Assembly (NCBI GenBank): GCA_024509875.1
Contig: JAMPIV010019851.1
Span: 248,001 to 312,000, forward strand
DNA from: Oreohelix idahoensis
Lineage: Eukaryota > Mollusca > Gastropoda > Stylommatophora > Oreohelicidae
DNA length: 64,000 nt
Direction of reading: 5' to 3'
Made by a program: the position numbers and the translations under genes. The notes beneath the pieces were generated by a model. The model had not been told where the DNA came from and did not search any database. It saw nothing but the letters and a program-made list of their open reading frames with translations. Of this stretch, positions 29,985-42,296 are shown piece after piece (position 1 is the first letter of the stretch; each line of letters starts with the position of its first letter).

Positions 29985-31285
29985 ATACATGCCACACCCT
30001 GAAGATGAAAAACCTGTACAAAAAATCTTTAAAAAAACCTGTAAAAAATCCAGAAAGCTGTACAAAAATCAGAAAAACCTGTAGCCTACAAAAAATATTT
30101 TTAAATGACCCATACAAAGGAGAAGGATCCATATATCAACCATTGTGTTCTTTGAGAAATCACAAGAGCATTTTTTTTTCACACAGGCTAAAAGCGTAAT
30201 TTATTGTTTACTGCGCTTTTCTGGTTTGTACATTTGGTACAATTCTTCACGTTGGATATAATAGGAAACTCAATACGGAGTATTACAACAGGAGGCGGTC
30301 TGATCATCAAAAGGGTTCCTTCTGTTGGCCAAGTGTTTAGGCCCTTTAATAATCTCCACTAACTTTTGCTGTGAACCCTTCATGTCTCAAGTCCGTGACC
30401 AGATAAACTAGATCTAATGTGTATTTAGGTCATAGGTTTCCTACGAAGTCAAATATTAATTCATTCATTCATAACCCTCCACTCCCAAAGGAGCATAGGC
30501 CTTCAACAAACACATGCCAAGTCCTCCTGTCACGTGCCATCATCTCAAGTTCTTTCCATGTTCTCCTCATCATTTTCACCTCTGTTTCCAGCTCTCTTAT
30601 CCATGTGCTTCTTGGTCTACCTCTGCCGCCTCTCTTTCCCTGGGGGTTCCAGAACAAGGACTGCCTTGTAATGCTATCAACAGGTTTCCTCAGTGTGTGT
30701 CCTATCCATCGCCATCGTCGTCTTCTCATCTCTTGTTCCACTGGCACTTGTCTAGTTCTTGTCATCAGTTCCACGTTGGTAACCTTGTCATACCATTTTA
30801 ATCCCTCTATTCTACACAAGCACCCATTTATGAAAGTCTGTAGCTTTTTGGTTGTTGTCTTTGTTGTTCTCCATGTCTCAGAGCCATACAATAGGACTGA
30901 CTTCACATTTGAGTTGAAGATTCTTATTTTTGTGTTGGATCCGATTTCTCTTGATCTCCATATATTTCCCAATGCAATGAAAGCTCGCTCCTCTTGCTTT
31001 TTGTATTCTTAGTTTGATATCACTATTTGTTCCTTAACAAATATGCTGTATTGATTACCTCCTATGTTTGATCTGTCATCAATATTATTAGGCCTAAGTC
31101 TTTCCCTAGATTCACTTTCTTCATTGTCGGAGTCTAAATGAGGCCCGTGATCAAATTCAAGTCACCTCTCAGCTCCCAAAGCAAAGATTCCACCAGCTGA
31201 AAAGCCATGACAGAAAAAAGAAAAAAAAAACTGAAAAATCAGAATAGAGATCGATTCAGAAAACCCATACTACTTGGCATGTATG
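29985..31285. repeat. Composite repeat, copy 2, with R2-type tail and a nested LINE-B fragment
   Basis: Collinear with 13237-14205, including the R2-type tail piece at 30248-30420. Between about 30455 and 31035 it is interrupted by a LINE-B fragment that copy 1 lacks. Confidence 0.75.
30455..31035 (-). mobile_element. LINE-B 3' fragment nested in the composite repeat
   Basis: Minus-strand ORF of 167 codons (GNIWRSREIGS, SVLLYGSETWRTTK, RRRRWRWIGHTLRKP, GRGRPRSTWIRE, ending VEGLCSFGSGGL). This is the cleanest LINE-B C-terminus in the window. The RT palm is absent. Confidence 0.88.
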
Positions 31286-31689
31286 AAATTAGTTAGAAAG
31301 AAGTGAAGGAATAACAATTTAAAAATAAGGAGTGACTTTTCAATGACCTTGTAGAATAAATTGTGACAACAGGAAATGTTAACAGAAAAACGAGGTAGAG
31401 GGTGGACAACGATTGAAGATACTGGACATTGTGTTATGGACAGAAGTCATCAACAGAACTGATAGTGAGGGCAGGAAGTTATGGTGACACATGATCTCCT
31501 ACACCTGCTGCATGATACTTAAAGAAGATGGAGCAGTTTAACCTTGTGTAGTTCTAGGAATCTTTGAGTCAAATTGCTGCAGAAACTCCTGTTACAAAAG
31601 CACACATGCTTTGGTGCAGGCTTCCTGCATTGCCACCAACTATTGTATCCTCATGCTCCTTATCAGCAGGGCTAAAATTCTGCTTGTGT

Positions 31690-31718
31690 TTGTTGAAGGC
31701 CTATGCTCCTTGAGGAGC
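31690..31718 (+). mobile_element. LINE-B tail, left piece (split by SINE-1)
   Basis: TTTGTTGAAGGCCTATGCTCCTTGAGGAGC is the LINE-B end up to the point where SINE-1 begins. The tail resumes at 31978. Confidence 0.75.
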
Positions 31719-31977
31719 CACGGTAGCACAGTGGTTAGTGCACTGGCTACCTAGCTCGGTGGTCCATGGTTTGATCCCCAGTTGAGGTGGGATTTTTTAG
31801 ACCGCAAACGATTCCCGGGTCAACCCAGCCTGAGGAATTGGGTACCAGAGCAACTCTGGGAAGGTTAAGGTGGTCAGCATCATGCTGACCACATCACCCC
31901 TAGTGTGCCGATGGTCAAGAAAATACGGGCCTAACACCATATTCCCAATATGCCTCAATAGGTGTGTAACGGGATCC
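31719..31977 (+). mobile_element. SINE-1 (tRNA-derived, 259 bp) inside a LINE-B tail
   Basis: A-box-like TAGCACAGTGGTTAG, B-box-like GGTTTGATCCCC, body with CACATCACCCCTAGTGTGCC, end AACGGGATC. It is bracketed by CTATGCTCCTTGAGGAGC (31701-31718) and CTATGCTCCTTGGGGAGC (31978-31995), the same arrangement as at 5143-5401. Confidence 0.88.
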
Positions 31978-32004
31978 CTATGCTCCTTGGGGAGCTAAAG
32001 AGTA

Positions 32005-32220
32005 TTGAAAATTCTGTGCTTCCAAGAAATGTTACGTCCTGCACAGAGCCACCTTCCAGCTACCCCCACCTGTCACCTATTCATTTGAGACCCTCGTGCA
32101 TGCAGCCAACCAGGTAAAAGCCGGTGTTAAGTCTGGGGCTCAAATGATTCCCCTAAGCTTAGTGCGCAATGCTGGGCACTCAGCATGTTTCATCACAGGG
32201 TGAATCATGGCTAGTCGATC
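32005..32220 (-). mobile_element. Repeat D fragment
   Basis: TCCTGCACAGAGCCAC, GCATGCAGCCAACCAGGTAAA and AAGCTTAGTG... match the middle of repeat D at 15200-15400. Confidence 0.65.
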
Positions 32221-32279
32221 CCTAAAGCATTGGCCAGGCAACTTAAAGTTTGCCTGTTGCCAGGATGCACTACGAGGAA

Positions 32280-32669
32280 GTGGTTCAGGGTCTTGTTAGA
32301 GATCTAACTCTGAAATACATGCAAGTGCAGTGTGCATTCAGAGATAGATCTAACTTTGGAATATATGCAAGAGCAGTGAGCATTCAGAGATAGATCTAAC
32401 TTTGGAATACATGCAAAAGCAAAGAGCATTCAGAGATAGATCTAACTTTGGAATATATGCAAGAGCAGTGAGCATTCAGAGATAGATCTAACTTTGGAAT
32501 ACATGCAAAAGCAAAGAGCATTCAGAGATAGATCTAACTTTGGAATACATGCAAGAGCAGCGAGAAATCAGAGATAGATCTAACTTTGGAATATATGCAA
32601 GAGCAGCAAGCATTCAGAGATAGATCTAACTTTGGAATACATGCAAAAGCAAAGAGCATTCAGAGATAG
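32280..32669. repeat. 46-bp minisatellite, about eight units
   Basis: Unit AGAGATAGATCTAACTTTGG + AATACATGCAAAAGCAAAGA + GCATTC. Two main variants (AAAGCAAAGAG, AGAGCAGTGAG) alternate, which suggests higher-order copying. The array is cut by the insertion at 32670 and resumes at 34948. Confidence 0.95.
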
Positions 32670-34947
32670 TGTGACAATATTTGTGTATGTCCTTCTACAT
32701 TCTTCGTGCTCTCCTGCATTTCTGATTTATTTCTTCATTTTCCTCACTCATCGTCCTATTATTTGGCATATTTTATGCACCTACATTTTTGCCTAGTCAT
32801 TCCCAGACTTGTTTACGTTTCACCATGTGAATCGTAGTATTACAACGCTAATTAGACAGGTCAGTGGATAATACTTTTATCACTTAAGTCGTCTAGCCAC
32901 CTTTGATAGAGATGGTCACTGTTGACACAAGGTGGTCTCGCACGATCGACGAAAAGAAAGCCAGATTGTCTAAGAAATTTGTTTGGGAAGTGTACGAAAA
33001 CACAGGTGATAATGAGGTAATACTTACGCTGGACCATTTCTGTATCAATAATACAGATAACCCATGTGGGGAGATTATAGTGGGAAAGGTATTACCCAGG
33101 AAATAAGTTCACCGATGTGTTTGTGAGTTTGTACAAATGCAATCTGAAGTATTATGGCCTTATTTTGAAAAAGGATAGGTCATAAGTTTAAATTTTAAAA
33201 GGATAATTTTAATCACACAGGGAGAGGATTAGCTAACACCATGGCACACCCAGTTCCCAACTTATGATTGGTTTGATTTGAGAACAGAAATAAACAATGG
33301 TTCTCATTGGCAAGTTTGTCTAAAATACCATGTGGGACAGGAGTGGAAATGAGAGATATAATCTAACAAAGTCGGAGACACAAATCAGACTGCATTTTTA
33401 ACAACGTCAAGTAACAACTCCCAGTAGCCAGAAAGAAGGATCGGACAAAGAATTCCAAAATTAAAAGTGACAGATCGAAGTATTTGGGTGTCTTTATAAC
33501 TTAAAAGAGAACCCGCAGTTTTAAATACAAAGACTGGAAACTTGAGGAATCAGAAGAAAAAGTCATAAGAGGGATTCTGAAACTACCCCAGACCAAAGGT
33601 TCGAAGGAGCTAATCAAAGTTACTGTGTCCATTCTACTGTGCCAGGAGATTGTGTTCCCAAGTTATTTGGGGTAAGTTGTGAACATTTATTTTACAATGT
33701 GAATTTGACATGTCTATACTTGGTAAGTGGTGATACCAAGCATAGGAGGCTGGCAACCTCAACATATGAAAATAGTATGTTCATAAACCACTACAGCAAG
33801 CACTGGTATTTGCTTTATGCTAATTCGCTTAGGAAAGCGAAACTAGAGGTGATCCCAGACTCCAAATGGAGCAGTAAGGAGTGATGATTACATATATAGT
33901 ATCACTTTGTGAGATATTTGTACCTTGTTAATTGTAGTTCAGGCACAAATCATTGCACTCGCACTGTCCAAGCACATATTTCCCATTAAAATACCCATAA
34001 GAATATTGGTGATTTCTAATCATCTTCCCTGAGTTACGCTGTGTATACTCAAAGAATCTAATTACTCAGAGAAGCTAACATTGGTGGTGGACAGTGAGCC
34101 TGTTAACCTTCAGCCCACAAATGTCCTTAGCAGAGGCATTTGTTCTTTTATTTTTCCTAAAGTTCATGGTACGAAGTTACAGTTACAAGAGGACAGTCTG
34201 AAGTAGGAGTTTTTGCCACAATCTTGTGATTCAAGAGCTGGGGTCGACACCAACTGCCTACAGTGGACACGTTGTGAAGACACCCACCTTGACATTAGCA
34301 GTGAAGTTCATCTACACACCTCTAGAGAAGAGTCCTCATCACAAAAGACTTGACAACCAACCATTGCAGTACTCAGCAAGTTAAGTTTTTTGTAACAGGC
34401 GAAAGCAACGGACAATAACCAACAGTCCCCAATTAAGTATCGATGAAGACAATTTCTTAAACCCCCTAAAATCATCTTCATCCATATTTATTTTAACTTG
34501 TTAAAGACTAATTGATTATTAAATTTGTTATGTGTTATTTTACAAATTCATAGTTGATTCAGTTATTATAGATATGAGAGCGCATATATGATCGAGAATC
34601 TTTAATATATATACATATAGTTACAGCCGTAGAGCAAAAATACATAACAGGAATTTCGCTGGATTAAACCAGCTGGGGGAACAAGCCACACCATTGCTTA
34701 AAACTTCACAAGAGGTGACGGATCAGATATAAGTTAATAGTGCTCTGCCCTATGCAGCATTGTTCTTCTGAATTATCTTGTGAATATTGCCTTGAGATAG
34801 AAGCATCATTATCCTTCTATCTACAACTCTGCCAAGAGTAATCTTGTGCGAAGGTAGACACCTTTGAAGACTCATTTTAGGTAATCTTGAGTTTTGGCCA
34901 CTGGTGGACCACTACTGCAGAGCAAAGGGGAGGCAAATCCCGTGACA
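32670..34947. mobile_element. 2,278-bp insertion with TG...CA ends and GATAG duplication; probable solo LTR
   Basis: Starts TGTGACAATATTTG and ends CAAATCCCGTGACA. GATAG is present on both sides (32665-32669, 34948-34952), and neighbouring minisatellite units show the uninterrupted site CAGAGATAGATCTAAC. A 5-bp duplication and TG/CA ends fit an LTR. No second copy of its left end is seen inside and no long ORF is present, so a solo LTR is the simplest reading. Short ORFs at 32903 and 33639 show no known domain. Confidence 0.65.
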
Positions 34948-35035
34948 GATAGATCTAACTGTGGAATACATGCAAAAACAGTATGCACTCAGAGATCTAA
35001 CCCTGGAATTCAAGCAAGATCAGCGAGCATTCCTT
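34948..35035. repeat. Remainder of the 46-bp minisatellite
   Basis: About two diverged units (ATCTAACTGTGGAATACATG, then ATCTAACCCTGGAATTCAAG) continue the array on the far side of the insertion. Confidence 0.85.
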
Positions 35036-35722
35036 TGCAACGAAGCCATACCTGTACAATTATTTTGCCTGTTTCTGATCTTTTCAGTAATTTTCTTTCA
35101 ACACCTGGTCTGTCTCTTTTTTTTTTTTTCAAGTCACCCATGGAATGTTAAATATGATTCAGGAACCACATCACCTATGATCACCTTCCATGTAGATCCC
35201 ACAGGTCTCTGAGGCTGCTTTCAGATGTGGAATGGAGTTTTGAGAAACAACACAATATAGATGTTTTAAACTGAAGTTTCAAAAAGAATACCAACAACTG
35301 AGTGACAAGAGAGGGTTAGTTATGATGATGTTTAGGGCAGAACTGATTAGGAGTCTACCCTGTGTAGTTCCTGAATGTCTTTGAGGGAGAGAAAAAACAA
35401 ATCTAATACTCCCTAAGGCATGAGGCAATTAATGAGATTGTGTGTGTGTGTGTGAAGCTAGCAACCTCACCATGTAAAATAATTGCATCAAAAACCACCA
35501 CTGCCAGATCACATGACTGCAAGATTCCTATAAGAGGACCAGCTACAGGTGTGGCTCCATGCTCCATAAGGAGCAAACAGGGAAGTGAGGATCACTTCCA
35601 GGATTTTTTGTTGTTTTTTGGCTTGTTTGTTAATGTCCATGTTTTGTGTTCATGTGATGGTGTATGTTCAAATGGTGTTAACAATACCAAACTTCACTTT
35701 GTTTAATTGATCTTCCTGACAG
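35036..35722. other. Intron DNA before the last ORP exon
   Basis: Low-complexity pieces (a T run near 35119, GT repeats near 35441) and a GCTCCATAAGGAGC remnant that recalls a LINE-B tail. It ends with the acceptor TCTTCCTGACAG at 35711-35722. Confidence 0.55.
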
Positions 35723-35825
35723 GTGGTTTAGTCTCCAGAAAATCCCAGCTACAGGAAGGGAAGACTGGGTCTTCAACTATGATTACTGGAAAAGGAATTG
35801 GAAAGGATGTGCTGACATATTTTAA
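35723..35825 (+). CDS. ORP gene, terminal exon and stop
   Basis: Acceptor TCTTCCTGACAG, then one base completing the arginine codon split at 19428, 33 codons, and TAA at 35823-35825. The peptide starts WFSLQKIP, has EDWVFNYDYWKRNW, and ends KGCADIF. The W-F ... W-x-Y ... Y-W-x-R ... C-x-D-I-F pattern is the usual C-terminus of ORP lipid-transfer domains. The exact match of phase and family order across a 16.3-kb intron makes the assignment strong although the exon is only 103 bases. Confidence 0.93.
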
Positions 35826-36904
35826 GATCTTGTCCGTCATTGCTTCACCTTTTAGAATTTTCTCTGAGATTTCTTTGTGCATGTAGATTTCTTTGTGCAT
35901 GTGCAGACAACTTATGCTACTACAAGGGATGAACATTATTGAAACTTGGGACTTTCAATTAACAACTTAACAACACAAATTTGTTGAGACAAGTGGATTA
36001 TCAGTGTTCTATTACAAACAACACACATTATTAGCAGGAAAGAATATCTGGAGTGACCTACTGCTTGTCCTGCTGTCTGTGTGGTTTTTATTTTGTGTGT
36101 TAAAAATGCTGGTATCTTAGTAGATTATTCTTTCTTAATTTTAAAAAAAAATCCTTATAAATGTAAACATTTGTTCTTTGTGCTACATGTAAAAGTGAAC
36201 ATTTCTTTGTGCTCCATTGAAAAGTACAAATGTGTTCTTTCTGCTATATATAAAAGTAAACATTTGTTCTTTGTGCTACATGTAAAAGTGAACATTTCTT
36301 TGTGCTACATAGAAAAGTACAAATGTGTTCTTTGTGCTATGTATAAAAGTAAACATTTGTTCTTTGTGCTGGTCATAAAAGTAAACATTTCCTCTTTTTG
36401 CTAGACACAACAGTGAAAATGTCCTCTTTGTGCTTGACAAAAAAGTGAACATTTCCTCTTTGTGCTGTATATAAAAGTGAACATTTCCTCTTTGTGCTGT
36501 ATATAAAAGTAAACTTTTCCTCTTTGTGCTATATATAAAAGTAAACATTTCTTCTTTGTGCTACACATAAAAGTAAACATTTCTTCTTTGTGCTACACAT
36601 AAAAGTAAACATTTCTTCTTTGTGCTACATATAAAAGTAAAAATTTCCTCTTTGTGCTACATATAAAAGTAAACATTTCCTCTTTGTGCTACATAGAAAT
36701 AAGCTTGTGTTTTTTTATGCTACATGTAGAAGTAAAAAATTTTTGTGTGCTACATATAAAAGTAAACATCTGTTCCTTATGATGAATACGAAACAAAAAT
36801 GTGGCCTTTGTGCTACATATAAAAGAAAAAAATGTCTTTGTGCTACATATACAAATAAACGGCAAAGCGTTACATCATATTTGGTTATGTACAAGAACAA
36901 ATAA
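35826..36904 (+). other. Probable ORP 3' UTR with AATAAA candidate
   Basis: Follows the ORP stop. The first clear AATAAA on the + strand that could end the transcript is at 36899-36904. If it is used, the 32-bp minisatellite at 36155-36860 is part of the mRNA. An earlier end cannot be excluded. Confidence 0.4.
36155..36860. repeat. 32-bp minisatellite
   Basis: Unit TTCTTTGTGCTACATATAAA + AGTAAACATTTC repeats every 30-32 bases, roughly 20 times, with graded divergence from the centre outward. Confidence 0.95.
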
Positions 36905-37269
36905 AAAATATTTTTGAAGAACCTTTTGTTAGCTTAGCTCAAACAACACAGAGAAATGGTAGAATATATTTTTTTTTAGAAAGAGATACATGAAAATAGC
37001 CAAAAAATGGAGTGCAAAGATGTAGACCATAGGTTCAATGAACCCTTCTCCCAAAATAGTGACACAGATCTATTTTTTGTGGTATATTTTTATATGAATG
37101 TGTGATGTGTAAATGTATTATACATGTGTATGTAATAAATATATGCATGTACATCTGTATATGGATATATGTACATATGTCTTAGTGAACATCGGGTATT
37201 ATACATGTGTGATATACATGTATATGTGGACTTACCAGAATGTTCCATATTGTGATAAATGCTGTGATC

Positions 37270-37400
37270 ATCATCATCACCCTTCAGTTTCCCAAGAAGC
37301 TTAAGCCTTCCTATCCTGTGCCATCCATTCAAGATATTTCCATGTCTTCTTCATCCCTCTCATTTCTGTTTTCAGTTCCCATCTCCATTTACTTTTTGTT
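37270..37400 (-). mobile_element. LINE-B 3' fragment
   Basis: Minus-strand similarity to the LINE-B C-terminal end (TTTCCCAAGAAGCTTAAGCCTTCC... TTCCATGTCTTCTTCATCCC). Confidence 0.55.
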
Positions 37401-37499
37401 TTGTTTTTAATTATTTTTAATCTCCCTCTATCATGATCAACGGGTGAGACATATTTCCTGCTCTGCTTTGTTAGATGTCTGTTTTTGTTGTTTTTTTTT

Positions 37500-38416
37500 T
37501 TCCTTTTTGCAAATGTCCTCCAAGTAAAATTTTATTTTATTTTAATTTGTGCAAATGTCCTCCAAGTAAAATTGTCACTTTTTTGGTTTTGCAAATGCCC
37601 TCCAAGTAAAATTGTCACTTTTTGGTTTTGCAAATGTCCTCCAAGTAAAATTGTCACTTTTTTGGTTTTGCAAATGTCCTCCAAGTAAAATTGTCACTTT
37701 TTTGGTTTTGCAAATGTCCTCCAAGTAAAATTGTCACTTTTTTGTTTTTGCAAATGTCCTCAAAGTAAAATTGTCACTTTTTTGGGTTTTACAAATGTCC
37801 TCCAAGTAAAATTGTCACTTTTTTGGTTTTGCAAATGTTCTCCAAGTAAAATTGTCACTTTTTTGATCTTGCAAATGTCCTCCAAGTAAAATTGTCACTT
37901 TTTTTTTTTTGGTTTTACAAATGTCCTCCAAGTAAAATTGTCACTTATTTTGGTTTTGCTAATGTCCTCCAAGTAAAATTGTCACTTATTTTGGTTTTAC
38001 AAATGTCCTCCAAGTAAAATTGTCACTTTTATGACCTTGCAAATGTCCTCCAAGTAAAATTGTCACTATTTTGGTTTTGCAAATGTCCTCCAAGTAAAAT
38101 TGTCACTTTTTTGGTTTTGCAAATGTCCTCCAAGTAAAATTGTCACTTTTTTGGTTTTGCAAATGTCTTCCAAGTAAAATTGTCACTGTTTTGGTTTTAC
38201 AAATGTCCTCCAAGTAAAATTGTCACTTTTTTGGTTTTGCAAATGTTCTCCAAGTAAAATTGTCACTTTTTTTTGTTTTGCAAATGTCCTCCAAGTAAAA
38301 TTGTCACTTTTTTGGTTTCGCAAATGTCCTCCAAGTAAAATTTTCACTTTTTTGGTTTTGCAAATGTCCTCCAAGTAAAATTGTCACTTTTTTGGTTTTG
38401 CAAATGTCCTCCAAGT
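37500..38416. repeat. 40-bp minisatellite, about 22 units
   Basis: Unit TTTTGCAAATGTCCTCCAAG + TAAAATTGTCACTTTTTTGG. Differences between units are mostly in T-run length. Confidence 0.97.
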
Positions 38417-38614
38417 TCATACTTTACTTGCAGCTATCCTACAAGTTTCTCAGCATGTTTCCACAGATATCCCTTGTGTAGTTTTACATTATGTTGTTAA
38501 AGAAAGAACACAGTAAGCAGACTGCCTATAACAAGTCCATCATTTGTGACAGCCACCATTAGTGTTTTGATTACAGTAAGGAAAAAAGCCAATTTCTGGA
38601 GGTACATCAAGCCA

Positions 38615-38797
38615 CAAACAGCTCCTGGGTCGACCCAGCCCGAATTGGGTACCAGAGCAACTTCTGGGAAGGTTAAGGCGGCCGGCGTGATGCTGACCAC
38701 ATCACCCCTAGTGTGCCGATGGTCAAGAAAATATGGGCCTAACACCATATTCCCAATATGCGTCAATGGGCGTGTAACGGGATCCTTTACCTTTACC
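38615..38797 (+). mobile_element. SINE-1, 5'-truncated, with TTTACC tail and 12-bp TSD
   Basis: 183 bases matching the 3' part of SINE-1, ending GGATCC(TTTACC)2. TACATCAAGCCA occurs at 38603-38614 and 38798-38809, so this is an independent insertion. It shows that SINE-1 ends in a short TTTACC repeat. Confidence 0.88.
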
Positions 38798-38829
38798 TAC
38801 ATCAAGCCATCTACTGTCTTTCTGGATGT

Positions 38830-40048
38830 TGACACAATTTGAAGATATTTCTTTCCCTTTCCAATTTTTCCTTACCTAGCAGAGGTAGCTCTGATTTGTG
38901 TATACTGAAAAGTTGGTCTGGGTCTCTTCTTTTTTTCCATCGCAAATAAACCAAATGAAGATATTATTTAAAATATGTGTGTATATATAATATATGTATG
39001 TATGAATGCATAAATATATATATGTATACAACTATACATTGAAATGAGTATTCATATATAAAGAAATACAATATAATATTATATACAAGTAAATAATAAA
39101 TAAGGGTATACCGGTATTTAAGGATACAGAGAGGAATCTAATAAAGATATAAAAAGGAACAGCTTGGGATTACATTGTGAGATATTCAGTAAAACTATAC
39201 TGACATGTCAAGGGTGCTGTAGGAATTCAAAGGAAGGTTTGCGAAGAAAATAGATCAGATGTTTTAAACCAAACATTGTGTTTATAATAAATCAAGTAAT
39301 GGCATATCAAGAAACTGAATGAAAGAAATATAGAAAGGTATAGAAAGAAATAAGATAACATTGTATGAAGAAATCAAAGGAGTATATACAGGCATCATCT
39401 AATATATAAAGAAACTAAATGAAGGTATACAAAATTAATTGAATAAAATCACTTGTAAAATAAATCTGGTGAGGGTATACATAGAAACCAAATAAAGGTA
39501 TACATAATGCTGTAAGTATATTTATATGGTGCCCAATTGGTAACTGTTCTGTATATCTTATTTCAAGAAAACTATTACATGTCTTTAATTTTGGTACAAA
39601 AATTTATTTTGAGTTGGTTATATTTTATAAAACTTCTGATTCTCTGCTGTCAAAATGTATAGGCTACAGTTGTCACAAATGATTTACAATACATTTAATA
39701 GGAAGTAGTAAGCACTGACCAATTAAACAAACATTAATATAGTACTGAATATATTATATATTTTATGAAACTTCTGATTCTCTCCTGTCAAATAGTTTAG
39801 GCTACAGTAGTCACAAATAATCTTAGATACATTTAACAGACAATTGAAAGCAGTGACTGACATATAAACATTAGTAGGTTACTGACCTTTAAACCTAATT
39901 TCTCTGAATCTGACATCTCCAGCAAAGTTATCTTCAAAGGGACAGAACTTGTCAGTAAATTTTCTAATTATAGTTTTTTTCCACCTTTACAGAGGTCTTT
40001 GAAAGATGTTTCTCATGATAGCAGTGTCTCTAAATGTGATCAATTGTG

Positions 40049-40108
<60 letters not shown>

Positions 40109-41195
40109 TGTGCTAAAAGATTCCTTTTGCTGACAACTTATAAGTGTGTAGTAGGAAAAATAAAATGACAAGACTATTAAATTCCTTATGTTATGAGGAT
40201 TTATTGACATTATTTGTGACAGATAATATCCTGTTAATTGCCACCTCTACAACATAATTCATTCCACAATAGATCACACATCCACTCTGCATCAAATTCT
40301 CACTTCCAGTTCCCATGTCTCTAATGTAAACACAGCCACGTCACACACTAGCAGCTTTGCTTACTTCATGGACACAATCAAATATTTCAGCACAGTTCAT
40401 GTGTATCTGACATCTTAAAACTTCAGGATGTGTCTTCCAAATCTCTAAAAAGTTGAGTTATTAACAAAAAAGTTATAGCCGTATGTGTGTGTGTATATAT
40501 CAGATTTACATTCTGTATATATAAATGGTACAGACAAAACAAAGGGAATCAGATTTACAATGTTTCGGCATTGCAGTAGAATCAGACAGCTAGAGAACCA
40601 TTGCTAGAATTACCTGAAACCAAAATGTTAACCTCTGATTTGTCAGGCACACATTTGGTGTTGCAGAATTTATTAATGTCGATTACATGCATGAATGCTA
40701 TGTCTTTGGTGAAAACTTTACTTCTGTTCAGATTGAAATACACAGAATGCTTATTGATGGAGGAAGGGGCAACAATCAACTATATGAACTACATCTTACA
40801 CTGGTGTGTAATGTGTCTCCATTAATTAAAGTTTTTGTTGTCTGCTTCTGAAAAGAAAAAAAATTGCTTGAAGTTTCTTATGGTTGACAATATCAATTTG
40901 AGATTTATTTTATGTTGGATCTAATAGTATCAATTTCTCCTACAGCATGTGTATCTTTCCTGATGACAGAAATGAACATGAATGAAGGTGGTAATTTGTT
41001 CAGAAAAATCACAAAAACTTGAAGCCCAAATTCTGATTTTCTTCAAACTTGATTATTAAAGATATATATTTGTCAAATATAGATTCACTTTTCATCAAAC
41101 TAATAGTTTTATAATAAATATCACCTGTAGAAAGGTTGTAAAACAATATTTCGTGTGATTCCAGCATCTGAGAAAAATTTGACAAGTTTCATATT
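38830..41195. other. AT-rich intergenic DNA with a local duplication and a microsatellite
   Basis: No gene seen. A segment of about 138 bases containing AAACTTCTGATTCTCTSCTGTCAAA is duplicated in tandem (39620-39890), diverged. (AT)n at 40054-40105. Weak similarity between short ORFs and known proteins was not found. Confidence 0.6.
40054..40105. repeat. (AT)n microsatellite
   Basis: About 26 uninterrupted AT dinucleotides. Confidence 0.97.
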
Positions 41196-41253
41196 GTGGA
41201 AATAAACTACATATGTACATCTTGTGTTTGTACGCATAATTTTTAATGACATT

Positions 41254-41910
41254 CATTCATAACCCTCCACTCCTTAAGGAGCATAGGCCTTCAACAAACA
41301 CATGCCAAGTCCTCCTGTCACGTGCCATCATCTCAAGTTCTTTCCACGTTCTGTTCATCATTTTCACCTCTGTTTCCAGCTCTCTTCTCCATGTGCTTCT
41401 TGGTCTACCTCTGCCTCTCTTGCCTTGGGGGTTCCAGAACAAGGACTGCCTTGTAATTCTATCAACAGGTTTCCTCAGTGTGTGTCCTATCCATCGCCAT
41501 CATCTTCTTTTCATCTCTTGTTCCACTGGCACTTGTCTAGTTCTTGTCATCAGTTCCACATTGGTAACCTTGTCATACCATTTTAATCCCTCTATTCTAA
41601 GCAAGCACCCATTTATGAAAGTCTGTACCTTTTTGGTTGTTCTCCGTGTTTCAGAGCCATACAAAAGGACTGACTTGACATTTCAGTTGAAGATTCTTAT
41701 TTTCGTGTTGGATCCGATTTCTCTTGATCTCCATATATTTCCCACTGCAATGAAAGCTCCTCTTGCTTTTTGTATTCTTATTTTGATATCACTGTCTGTC
41801 ACTCCAACTTTGTCTATATTGCTGCCAAGATACGTGTACGATTCTACATCTTGTAGTGGTGTTTCTTTAAGTTCAGCCCTGTTATCATTTCCTGCATTTA
41901 TTCTCATTAT
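41254..41910 (-). mobile_element. LINE-B 3' fragment flanked by 58-bp direct repeats
   Basis: Minus strand encodes the LINE-B C-terminal part (YTYLGSNIDKVGVTDSDIK, GNIWRSREIGS, FWNPQGKRGRGRP) and extends further upstream than the copy at 30455. GTGGAAATAAACTACATA... at 41196-41253 recurs at 41911-41968 with four differences. Confidence 0.85.
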
Positions 41911-42296
41911 GTGGAAATAAACTACATACGTACATCTTGTGTTTGAATGCATAATTTTTAATGGCATTAGTTCCTTCTTATTTTTGATTTTGTCATAAAC
42001 TGGGAATGCTGTTAGATCAGTGGTTAGACTTGCACACTGTCAGCTAATAGCTGGGTAAGCGAGCAATGAAAACTTTATAGTTATACAGGTAATGTGGGGG
42101 TTTTTTGGTTTGTTTTAACCACTTTCATTTAAAATCATTGTGTATTGCATTGTATATTTTTCACATTTAAGATGTTTGATGCTCAAAATCTCTATGTTCC
42201 ACTCACTGTAGAGATTTGAAATTTTGTGTGCAGCTCCCTTTTTTGGTACAGTTTAATCTTTCAAGTTTGACCAACATTGACCCAGCTGATTTTATA

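Noticed and set aside
32903..33106. 67-codon ORF as a possible gene in the 2.28-kb insertion
   Set aside because: Short, without motifs. Insufficient to call a protein.
36276..38374. Repeat-encoded ORFs in the 32- and 40-bp arrays
   Set aside because: Low-complexity products of minisatellites without start context or homology.
41246..41920. 224-codon plus-strand ORF
   Set aside because: Antisense of the LINE-B C-terminus, which reads on the minus strand.
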